Positions 12,124 through 21,044 of a stretch of DNA of 64,000 bases are shown one piece after another. Origin of the DNA: Physcia stellaris (lineage: Eukaryota > Ascomycota > Lecanoromycetes > Caliciales > Physciaceae); contig JABSSW010000009.1 of the NCBI GenBank assembly GCA_018902385.1, forward strand, positions 186,001 to 250,000, in the 5' to 3' direction. Below the pieces are notes generated by a model. That model was not told the DNA's origin. It made no database searches and worked only from the letters and a program-made list of their open reading frames with translations. How positions within the stretch are numbered: the first letter of the stretch is position 1; every line of letters starts with the position of its first letter. A program made the position numbers and the translations under genes.

Positions 12124-14077
12124 TTATCCAAACCCTCCCTTCTCGGACGCCTTCTTCACCATCCCCACCGCCCCTTTAAACCACCCCATCACCTTTCCCG
12201 GCCGCCCCATACTCCCCTCCGCCTCTCTCCCCTCGCCATCTCTCCAAACCCCATCCTCACCCGCCATGCCGAATCGCGCTGTATTTTGATTGCGCTCGAT
12301 TCCCTCCCTCCACTTCCGACACACCTCCGCACTATCAATCAGAATGTTGATCTCCTGGCTATGATACCAGCTCTGCGTATCCTGGTTCCCCGACCCCTGG
12401 ATCCCGATATGCCCGTCCGCGATCAACAGCTTGATATGACAACTCCTGGCTTTGAAGTTATGGTGGATAGGTCGATTCTGGTCTTTGGCGACGTAATACC
12501 CGATGTGCAGCCGTGCACGTTCTTGCTCCGAAAGCGCGGCGCAGAGATTGGAGGCAAACATTTCGTTGGTGCCGTTCTGGCCGGGCATGATCTCGCCGGC
12601 GTCGTTGTAGCCAAGGCAGACGTAGTAGGTGATTTCGACGCCGCGTCGGAGGGCCGTGATGATTGCGTTGTGTAAGGGTGGGGCGTTGAGGTTCGGGGTT
12701 TGGATGAACAGTGAGGTGCGGGCGTTGCGAATGCAGGAGAGCCAGGCTTCGTTTTGGGGCACGAAGACGTTACTGTTTTTGAGAGATCCGAAGGGCGGTC
12801 GGGAAACCAGTGCGATGGGTACCGGGTAAGGGGTGGAAATAGGGATGTAGGGGGTGAATTCTTGGCCGGGGCATATTTCTGGGCCTGCTGGGGGAAATTG
12901 TTTGTGGCAGGGAAGATTCAATTGGCGATTTGCAGCTTGCAGCAAGGTCTCGTTTGGCCGGGAGGAGTAGACTGATTGCATGCGAGTTATTTCAGAGGCG
13001 AGGTCTGGATCGTAATGTGGCGCGCCTGGCATGTGCTCCGAAAGGTGGGCGGCCTCACCTTCGGATACGATCTGCTGCTGCTCTCGAGCCGGGCCACGAT
13101 CCATGTTCAAAGGCTCTTTGGGCCCGCTCGTGATGCCCAACCCGCCATCGGTAGCCGGTTTGTCGACGCTTGGCAAGGATGTATTGAAAGCATTGCCCCA
13201 AGTGATGAGAGCGGTATCATAGATAGAGTCTACAATGGGGCCTTCCACGTGGGTCATCATCTCCATATTATCGTTGTCCTCCATATTGTTGCTTTCAATG
13301 ACAGCGATCTTCCTGTCCACGACCATGAATTTAGCATGCAATGTTCCTAGTAGTGGCTTGTGGAAGTTGATGGCTTCAAAGTCAAGATTGGGAATCTCCT
13401 CGGGCTTTGGTAGCTGAATAGATTTCCTGATGCCTGTCATCAATCTCATACTATCCAATTGCAAGTACTATCTTGGGAGTTACATACCCAGAATACACAT
13501 CCGGCATGACGGGCTGACGGCTGTTCATGAATTGAGCAGCCCCAGCTTTATCATACATGAGCTTTACAACGACACGAACACCTCGCTTGCCAGCCCTGAC
13601 AGATAGCTCTCTCAATGCATCACTGATCAATCTTGAAGCGAGAGAAGGTGACCAAGAGCAGGTAATAAGAAAGACCTCTTTTTCCGCTCTAACAATCAGA
13701 TTGGACATATGGCGAATGATGTCAGCCAACGGAGCAATCACAGTCAAAGGGATGCTCCCATGGCTGCCCATCAGGGACGGTGACACCATGCTGGACATGG
13801 GATCTTCGCTCAGGCATTGCAAGGCGTCCTCGTATACGCGAAGGAAGAACTCGCTGGGCAGCTCTGGGCCCCATTTCCCACATTGGACTGTTCGCTGGAG
13901 ACTCTCCTTAGTCGCAGGTTGGCGGCCCCCTTCAGAGACGTCGAGCTCTGAATCGGGTTTGCAATGGCCATAGAGTCGTCGGATGATCTCTGTCGGTGCT
14001 TCTTTGGGATTCTGGGCATACGCCAAGCTCACATTTAGCTGCTCTTGGCAAAGCTTGTACACCTCCTGTGTAGGCAT
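12124..14077 (-). CDS. Phospholipase-D-like protein with two HKD motifs
   Basis: Exon 1 is 14077-13488, the intron 13487-13427 (61 bp, GTATGT...ATCAG) and exon 2 13426-12124, giving 630 aa. Of several possible acceptors, this one preserves the frame and yields VYSGKSIQLPKPEEIPN, which fits the family. HKD motif 1 is HAKFMVVD (H227, K229, D234) and motif 2 is HIKLLIAD (H527, K529, D534), each followed by the expected Asn/Gly-rich segment (ESNNMEDNDN; GIQGSGNQD). Two HKD motifs form one active site in the phospholipase D superfamily. Substrate is unknown for this fungal branch. No signal peptide is seen. A well-formed intron (14126-14079, GTGAGT...ATCAG) ends one base before the ATG and is probably in the 5' leader. 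Confidence 0.88.
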
Positions 14078-14878
14078 CCTGATTGGTTGGATTACGGTAC
14101 TGCAGGATTGCCAAGCGGTCACTCACAGATACTCGAAACACAAGTAGACTTATCAACTGTCAGCGAAGAAAGCTGAGGATTCCCATCTCATTTTTTGCCT
14201 CGAAGCAGGCTCATGGGATTTCCCACTTCCCCGCCGTGCCAGGTATTTCTAACTTGCAAAGTGAAATACGATCCACCTACGTCATTTTGGCGCTAAACAG
14301 TATCCGAGGTAAACCGCGAGGCCTCGCTGCCCTGACTCCTGAAGGAAAGACTAAATCGAACATCACGAGTAACAGTGGACCTGAGCCATCGACATTCGCC
14401 CTCCAGCTGTCGCAATGATCGAATAGCCGAAACGGCGTTTTCAACCTGGGTACGCCATGATGAGAATGCCCAACGTCATAAGGCGAAAATGTCCGTTATG
14501 CCACGATTTGGTCTGTCTACCAGAGTGTGTGATTCGCTGGGTTTGAGAGCTTCTTATTTTGAATAATTCGAGCTCTTCAACGGTATGGGTCGCATTGCGT
14601 CAGGACCGTCAATCGAACAAATCATTTATGTCATCGATTACTCATGAACGCAATCTTTGCTCATCAGTATCGTGTCATGTAAGTAGTATTCAAGAAAACT
14701 TTTAATCTATCTAAATCGTATTATGATTAATCTATCCTGTCTTCATATATGTGTCTACTCCTCAAACCGAATCCTCCGACCGAAAACTCTCAGCACATCC
14801 ATCTAAGCACCAAAACATTACTAGCTTCCACCATCTCCCCATCTCATCTCCCACATCCTATCCACCCCCAGAGACCTC
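14078..14878. other. Intergenic, about 0.8 kb, with likely 5'-leader intron of the PLD-like gene
   Basis: Contains the probable leader intron 14126-14079 and the promoter of the PLD-like gene, then the 3' flank of the Arg/Pro-rich gene. From 14820 on the + strand is strongly C-rich, but no separate gene is supported. Confidence 0.45.
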
Positions 14879-15805
14879 TCACCCCCGCCGCTGAACAATC
14901 CACTCCCCATCTAACATTACACCCTCTTCCCAAACCCCATCCCCACTCCGTACCCAGACCTCCCATCCCGGGGCCTCATCACTCCTGTCCCTGTCCCTAT
15001 ACCCTCCTCCACTACCATCTCGACGTGTCCTGCTCCCAACCTCGTCGATTCTTCTCCATCCATGCCCATGGATCGCAGCAAGCGCGTCCTGCGCAAAATC
15101 GTACACGTCCTGAGCGTAACGGGCTATGTATTCGCCGTGTCTTCGATCCATTGGATAAGTACTCCAGCGTTCGTAAGCGGGGCGATTTTGGCGGCGCGGA
15201 AGAGTGGGGGAGCTGGCATTGGATGGATTGTTACGTTGTCTTCTTGGGAGATCGATGGTGTCGGGGTCTACGTAGCGGAACCCAGACGGGGGGTTTCGAG
15301 CTTGGATGTCGTTTCTGGATCTGGGATCGGAGGAGGGAGCGGTTTCTGAGAGGGGGAAGCTGGGAGGCCGGTATGAGTGCTCCCTCATTCGATCCCGGCG
15401 CCGATCTGATCTGCGTGCTTCGTGACGATGGCGAGAGCTGCGCTCGTCGTATTCAGGGCGGGGATTCGTATAACTATAAGTGGAAGTGTCTGGTTCTCGG
15501 TGGAACGTGCCGTCAGAGGAGGGAGCGGTTTCGTGGAAGGAATTCGGAGCTCTGAAATTGTGAGGCGAATAGGAGTCCTCCCTCCTTCGATCCTGGCACG
15601 GACCTGATCTGCGTGCTTCGTCACGACGGCGATAGCTGTGCTCGTCGTATTCAGGCCGGGTATTTGCATAGGTATAGGCATCAGGATCGCGGTGATGAGG
15701 GGCGTTATCGAGTGGGATGGGATTCCCGTCGGGGCCTTCGACCGTGTAGGGCTCGATGTAGCGCGGTTGGGCATGGCTGGCCCAGCGGTTTTGGGAGTGA
15801 GGCAT
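14879..15805 (-). CDS. Arg/Pro/Tyr-rich hypothetical protein with internal duplication
   Basis: I do not recognise a family. The first ATG (15805, MPHSQNRWASHAQPRYIEPY) gives 308 aa without introns. The protein is highly polar and probably largely disordered. Two imperfect copies of a module occur: one carries TRPEYDEHSYRRRDEARRSG and the other PRPEYDERSSRHRHEARRSD, each followed by an Arg-rich segment and ETAPSSD. The DNA shows a matching direct repeat. The C-terminal third (GEYIARYAQDVYDFAQDALA, then GWEVWVRSGDGVWEEGVMLD) looks more ordered, with a possible helix and a strand-rich tail. Arg/Tyr-rich composition is seen in RNA-associated proteins, but that is only inference. Confidence 0.6.
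   Translation of the reverse strand: MPHSQNRWASHAQPRYIEPYTVEGPDGNPIPLDNAPHHRDPDAYTYANTRPEYDEHSYRRRDEARRSGPCQDRRREDSYSPHNFRAPNSFHETAPSSDGTFHREPDTSTYSYTNPRPEYDERSSRHRHEARRSDRRRDRMREHSYRPPSFPLSETAPSSDPRSRNDIQARNPPSGFRYVDPDTIDLPRRQRNNPSNASSPTLPRRQNRPAYERWSTYPMDRRHGEYIARYAQDVYDFAQDALAAIHGHGWRRIDEVGSRTRRDGSGGGYRDRDRSDEAPGWEVWVRSGDGVWEEGVMLDGEWIVQRRG
15376..15673. repeat. Imperfect direct repeat inside the Arg/Pro-rich gene
   Basis: About 100 bp at 15376-15476 recurs at 15573-15673, sharing blocks such as TGATCTGCGTGCTTCGT and GCTCGTCGTATTCAGG. Flanking similarity (GAGGAGGGAGCGGTTT near 15327 and 15512) suggests the duplicated unit was about 190-200 bp. Copies are in the same frame, so the duplication extends the protein. 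Confidence 0.75.
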
Positions 15806-16724
15806 TATGGCTGGTGTGAGAGGTGGGCTGGGTGGTGGTGGTGGTGGGAGATTTTGCTTTGGGGATTGATTCAATAGCTCAGGACACGATCGAATATTAA
15901 CTTTTTCATTAAGGTCGTTGAAAGCTAAAGAGGGTGTACTGGGGTTTGGGAAAATATTTTAGGCTGAGCGCTCTTTTATATAGCCTCCTCGATGCTGAAA
16001 GACTATGAACAGGTTAGGAATTGATGTGAAAAAATTGACAGCATCAATGAATGCCGCAATGGTGTTTTATTGTGGTGAATGATGATGGGGAGTTTAGCAT
16101 CACGCTCCAACGTCTGGCGTAGATGATCTCATAACCTCATCTCTATATTCATTGAGCACATAAGATCCAAACACGTAATATTCAGGATCTTGTGAAGCAG
16201 TTGGAGTCACGATCCTCAACAATCCACCGTCAAAGATTATCACCAGACGTCTCGGAAACTGCCATACTCGCTTTTTGGTTTTATTTGAGAGGGACATTTG
16301 AAAAGAAGCATCCGTATGTCGCAGCACAAACGGTGCATCCCCTCCTTCACTGTCCCTTCTTCCATAAAAAAAAGTAATCACTCTCATGTTCCAGAGCACC
16401 AAGAAACCCATTCATTGCGATCCTTCAATTCTTGTCTCACAACATGTCCCTCGTTCGCCGTCCGTGTAAGACCGTGAACTAGGACGGTGCTAATTCGGAA
16501 GCGAGGTGTGGTAGGAGAATGCAATGCCCTTGGTCTTTAATTGGCGAGCGATCGCCCGCCCTTTAAGGTAAGCCTTCAATAACATCAGACTCTTAGTAGA
16601 AGTGCTGATCTGCCGGTGAGATGCGCACCGAGCAAGTCAGACCAAACCAACCGCCAACAACGGAGACTCGCGAGACGTGCGTGATTTTGTAATTTATCAA
16701 TCGGATAGACTTCCCGAGCGAGAC
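15806..16724. other. Intergenic, about 0.9 kb
   Basis: Promoter side of the Arg/Pro-rich gene and 3' side of the secreted-protein gene. A minus-strand frame at 16100-16411 lacks recognisable features and I do not call it. Confidence 0.4.
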
Positions 16725-17797
16725 TCAATACACATGCGTCACCGCAACCCCATCATCCCCAACCTCTCTCCCACCAAAACTCACCGGCGGTCTGACTCCG
16801 CAGGCAGTCGTGACAACCTCCATCCCATGCGACATAACGCCCGCTCTCTCCTCATACTCCCACCGATCCGCCCTTGCCGCCCTAACCGACAAGTCCAGCA
16901 ACGACTCCGCCACGTTTCGCCACGGTAACGCTCCCCGATACTTGGTGATCGTAAGGTTGCATTCCAACATCGGATCAATGTCCGTCCGGAAATGCACGTC
17001 TCCTACAACGCCGGGGATCGTGTCAATCACGCGTGCGGTCGGAGCCCATTTGATGACGAACATCACCATCTTGAAAAGCACGTGGAGCCAGGCTCTTTCT
17101 CTCGTTGCTTTATCCGGGGGACGGAAAGGGGGTTGCTACTATTGCTGTTGCTGGTAACGACGGTGACGTTCTCGTCAGCAGTGGAGCTGAATTCAGGACC
17201 GGTGCTGTTCTTCGGGGACACCACGGCGCCCGCAAGGGGCTTGTTTTCCACATGTACAATGCCAAGGGGTAACCCAAGTGGTCGTGCGGCTGGTCCGCGC
17301 TTGTAAATACTGGCAGTGATCTCTCCGGGCCAGGGCTGCTGTTGCAGCACCCCCTTCATCATCCAGCAGTAGACGAGTCCAACCTTCAAAGGCGTGAGAG
17401 GTGTCGTTTCAGATAAGAGCGCGGGCTGAATGGTGTGTTGGATGCTCTCAAAGGGTCTGTTGCGAAAGGTGACTTTTTGCCGGAGTGGTGCGTTGTCGGT
17501 GTTCTTCCAGCTGATCATCATGTTTTCCAATATGCTGGTTATTAATTGCCCGCCCTTGGGTGGACCTGCGCCGATGCGGCCGTTGAGAAATCTCACTTCA
17601 AAATCGGTGGCCTGTCCCGGATCAAGCGGGAGCTCGAGATGTCCGACCGCAGGTCCTGATTCGTTTATTGGGGGTAGAAGCTCCGGCGGAAATCCCATTG
17701 ACTGACTGTCGGACGTAGAAGAAGCCCTCACATTTACTGGCAGCGTCATTACGCAGATGCCGAGGAGCACGATGAAGCGTAGCGCATTCCTGTACAT
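16725..17797 (-). CDS. Secreted hypothetical protein, probably interrupted by a one-base run error
   Basis: The ATG at 17797 gives MYRNALRFIVLLGICVMTLP, a clear signal peptide; an upstream in-frame codon at 17905 would bury it. The first part runs to about 17115 and contains FPPELLPPINESGPAVGHLE and an Asn/Ser-rich stretch. The second part (to 16725) reads AWLHVLFKMVMFVIKWAP, then VIDTIPGVVGDVHFRTDIDP. The two lie in frames one base apart with no plausible intron between. Adding one C to the C5 run (G5 on the + strand, 17116-17120) gives SVPPDKATRERAWLHVLFKM and a total of 357 aa. No family recognised; the well-behaved second half suggests a real fungal protein. Likely secreted or wall-associated. 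Confidence 0.6.
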
Positions 17798-18329
17798 TTT
17801 GTAGCGCCGTAGCCTTAGAAGCCTCTCACGTGGGGATTGAATATGTGCCTTCCTGGAAGAAGGGCAAAGCGCTTTACATATATGCGTGGTGGTCAAACAC
17901 GGCATCTTACGCGACGCGGATGACGGAAGCCACTTGACTAGGTAGCATGAAGACGGAGCATTCTTTCTAATATTTCCACTCGACGCGAATACTCTAAGCG
18001 ACGCATTTATTAGATTAAACCGTTGAGTTTAAAGAAAAATAAAATTGTTCAATCAACATTATATGACACACAGATACGTATTATTCAAAAAGATTTTAAA
18101 CAAATTATCAGGACAAAAAAGAGGGAAAAATCAGTCCGTCGCCCAAGAAGCATAGAAACGGTGAGCGGAGAAAAAAAGGGAAAGATCGTATGTGATATCG
18201 AAGAAAAGGCACAGAAAAAGAGAATGCAGAAAAACAGATGAGAGACTTGGGTCGACCTTATAAGTCCTCATCCATCTTCCGTAGCTTCGTCTCATTCCTG
18301 ATCCAGCCAGCCAACCACTTCCTGCGCGC
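17798..18329. other. AT-rich intergenic, about 0.5 kb
   Basis: 18020-18240 is A-rich on the + strand with many AAAAAG and GAAAAA runs. It separates the promoter of the secreted-protein gene from the 3' end of the PLP-fold gene. A short Lys-rich frame at 18023-18241 is a product of this composition, not a gene. Confidence 0.5.
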
Positions 18330-19922
18330 CTAGCCATCCTCTCGATCCCTCATCCGACAAACGTGTTCGTTCTCCTCACACTTCCCACAAAACCTCACAA
18401 CGCACAGCTGACAGCTTCTTATCCTCTCCTCCACCGCGTCCCCGCAACCCCCACAAAATCTCAATCTCAACCGCTGACTTCTCAGAAATGCAGACACTTG
18501 TTCCCGATGCGGGATGCTAGTTCGTCCGAATACCTTGGCCCGCAATTCTTCCTCCGAAGCCATGACTTCGTCCAAGACCGGCAGCCAACGAATATGTTCC
18601 TCAGCTTTGGCGCCCATGACCGGAGAGCTGAGACGCTTGACATCGCGGGGCTTGATGTAGATCAAGCTATGCAGACCCCCGATCTCTGCACGCCGAACCC
18701 CATCCGCGGCGAGGATGTCCCTTAGCAGTCTTCCGATTTGCTGCGCTCGTTGCGGCCATCGCTCCTTTCGCGCTAAGACCATCGTGCCCCAGGAAATCAA
18801 CAGGTCGGCAATCTGCGCCATCTCCGTTACGCGCTCTTGCCATTCGAGGATGGCTTGGGGACGATCCTTGATTCCCAGTTTCTGGATATTGATGCCGCGC
18901 CACTCGACCGCGATACCGTTCGTTCGGACCGCCTTGCCGAAGAGGACGAGGTCTGGGAAGCCGTGGGTGGAGTACTGCGGTAGTTGATAAGCGAAGGGAG
19001 CACCGCAACGTATGGCAGTCAATGCTTCGTCGACAATGAGTATCAAGTCGTGTTTATTACAAGCTGCCAATATACTCCCCCATACTCTCTCGTTGATGGG
19101 CTTGCCGTCCTCCGCGCGAACAATTTCAGCGATCAGGGCAACACAGCCATCATTTTTTGCTCTTTCGACTTGAGCGTCGATTCTGCGGGCGATGTCGGTC
19201 TTGATTATGAAAGGGCGCGGTCCATTCGCCAGGGGTCGTACGGTTCTTATGATTGCGTCATATGCGAGACACCCGTATCCGGCCCCGTAAGAGCCTTCAA
19301 GGATTGCGATTCGAGGATTCTCTTTAGCTTCGTCGCTGAAGAATTCAATTCCAGGGCCTTCGGAAGCATCTTCTTCGCTATGGTCTTCCGAGGGGTTTTC
19401 TTCGCTATGGCCTTCAAAAGCGTTTTCCTCGCTATGGCCGTCGGAAGCGTCTGCTTCGCTAGAAGATAACTTTTTTTCGTTTTTGGAAGCACAGACGAGG
19501 TGGGAGATCAGACTGGTCAACAGGGCGACGTTTGAAGCGTCACTTACATGACCGTGGAGACTGATTGGATCTGAGGTGAAGAACTGTCTGAATGCGCCGC
19601 GGTACCTTTCACCGATTCTGTGTGTCTGGTGTTGTAACAATGAAGGTGTTTCACTCAGTAAACCCCAATATTTGGCAATTTCCGCATTGACTGTTCTAGA
19701 TATGGGATTCTTTCGCGTCAGAAAGGAGCCAAAAGTATGGTGGAAGTCTAAATCGGGGTAATCTTCTGGATGCTCTGCTCTAGTTCTAATGTTGGGTGTG
19801 ACATCGAGTGGAGTGTTATCTTTTCGACCTTTGCGGCTCTTCTTCGGAGGATGTAGCGATCTTTTCGGCCTCGATGGGGTCTTTTGAATGGCTGCGGCCT
19901 TGCGGCTTCGGGTAACGGCCAT
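18330..19922 (-). CDS. PLP-dependent (class III aminotransferase-like) protein with C-terminal Cys cluster
   Basis: The ATG at 19922 (MAVTRSRKAAAIQ) gives 530 aa; the frame is open further upstream but that part looks like leader. The N-terminal 45 residues are Lys/Arg-rich and nuclear-signal-like. The fold is suggested by ILEGSYGAGYGCLAYDAI, by LILIVDEALTAIRCG (Asp about 298, the class III cofactor Asp) and by FPDLVLFGKAVRTNGIAVEW (Lys about 330, where the Schiff-base Lys sits). An acidic insert (about 158-190) carries three imperfect copies of GHSEENxxE. The last 45 residues hold CGGC, CQLC, CGKC and a final Cys, a probable zinc site that I do not know from classical aminotransferases. Reaction unknown. 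It neighbours the A-T-TE synthetase, transcribed the same way. Confidence 0.75.
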   Translation of the reverse strand: MAVTRSRKAAAIQKTPSRPKRSLHPPKKSRKGRKDNTPLDVTPNIRTRAEHPEDYPDLDFHHTFGSFLTRKNPISRTVNAEIAKYWGLLSETPSLLQHQTHRIGERYRGAFRQFFTSDPISLHGHVSDASNVALLTSLISHLVCASKNEKKLSSSEADASDGHSEENAFEGHSEENPSEDHSEEDASEGPGIEFFSDEAKENPRIAILEGSYGAGYGCLAYDAIIRTVRPLANGPRPFIIKTDIARRIDAQVERAKNDGCVALIAEIVRAEDGKPINERVWGSILAACNKHDLILIVDEALTAIRCGAPFAYQLPQYSTHGFPDLVLFGKAVRTNGIAVEWRGINIQKLGIKDRPQAILEWQERVTEMAQIADLLISWGTMVLARKERWPQRAQQIGRLLRDILAADGVRRAEIGGLHSLIYIKPRDVKRLSSPVMGAKAEEHIRWLPVLDEVMASEEELRAKVFGRTSIPHREQVSAFLRSQRLRLRFCGGCGDAVEERIRSCQLCVVRFCGKCEENEHVCRMRDREDG

Positions 19923-20044
19923 GCGCACTCTTTTCCTGTAACCTAGGCAAGATTTATGTTGAATTGGGGATTTGGATCGGAGTCTAAAACCCACAATGTG
20001 TCGATGGTTTTCCGCACAAAAATGGCGTGACCGCAATGATACGT

Positions 20045-20545
20045 TTACTGTGTCCTAAGTTCGAATTGAATTCTACTGGGAATGGAAAATATACCAGAAA
20101 GGTCGCTTTTGTAGATTTTCCGCATTTGGGCATAATGGAGACAAAGAAATGAAACCACGGATTCACAATTTTCTTTGTGTTGACCTACGGCTTCATCGCA
20201 ACATGCCATAGACTCAATGTCCGATACCCGAAGGGGGCATAGAGAGTGTGAATAAGAAGACAAAATGGAACTGATTGCAAGCAGTATTATGATATCCACA
20301 ATCAAAAGAAATTTCTGGAGAATAGGAGAAGCGGAATTTTTTGAAACCTCCTGTACCGCTCGGAGAATTTTGATTGTAGTTGTACCTTTCCCTTCTTTGA
20401 CTTTCCATAGTTTGCTGCTGAACCTGAAGTTCTTCCATGACAAACCAGGATCAGACCAGGCATCAAGCCTTGGGCAATAGGCCGAGGGTGCTAGATGAGT
20501 TTGCTCAAAGCAAAAGCAGTGCAAGGGAAATCTTGAAAGTGCCAT
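20045..20545 (-). CDS. Doubtful 166-codon reading frame with one hydrophobic segment
   Basis: An ATG at 20545 opens a frame with a hydrophobic stretch (FLLIVDIIILLAISSILSSY) and scattered Cys. I recognise no family. It sits just upstream of the PLP-fold gene, in what may be that gene's promoter. It could be a small membrane protein, an upstream exon, or chance. I record it because it is the longest frame in the 19.9-21.0 kb gap. Confidence 0.2.
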   Translation of the reverse strand: MALSRFPLHCFCFEQTHLAPSAYCPRLDAWSDPGLSWKNFRFSSKLWKVKEGKGTTTIKILRAVQEVSKNSASPILQKFLLIVDIIILLAISSILSSYSHSLCPLRVSDIESMACCDEAVGQHKENCESVVSFLCLHYAQMRKIYKSDLSGIFSIPSRIQFELRTQ

Positions 20546-21044
20546 ACTAGCAGAAGGAAAAAGACATTCTCCGAACACCGACCTGCCACGAAGCAATAAA
20601 GTATTTGAGAGTTACGGGTTTGTCTACGTGAGAAGGTGAGTCCTGATCGCTGAGGTGTGAAACTTTGATTACAATAGACGACAGGGCTACGCTAGCTGAG
20701 GCGCTAAGCGTTAGTGGCTTGGTATCAATTCTCCAGAGTCTTTCTTCCGCAGCACGCGTTTGTCAAAGAGAATGCGCGAAATAACGATCAACAACGCTTT
20801 TCCAGGAATCAACTGTGTTTCTTTAGCCACTGAATACTGTGTATCTGTATAAGCTATGAAATGTATCTATCTTGCTCTGCTCCTCTAACATCTATGCGAC
20901 GCCTCGCAAGCTACAGCATGACACAATGACCAGTAGAATATTCAATGTCCATATGCCACCCCATAATCATAAGATAAACAATAATAAAAGACACCAATCT
21001 TTGCCAAGTCGCTCTATGCTCTCAGTAGCCAATATTCCAGTAAC

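Noticed and set aside
13434-13487. 54-bp version of the PLD-like gene's intron
   Set aside because: The acceptor at GATGACAG shifts the frame. The acceptor 7 bases later (61-bp intron) keeps the frame and gives family-like text.
18023-18241. Lys-rich 72-codon frame
   Set aside because: It is a by-product of an A-rich low-complexity stretch.
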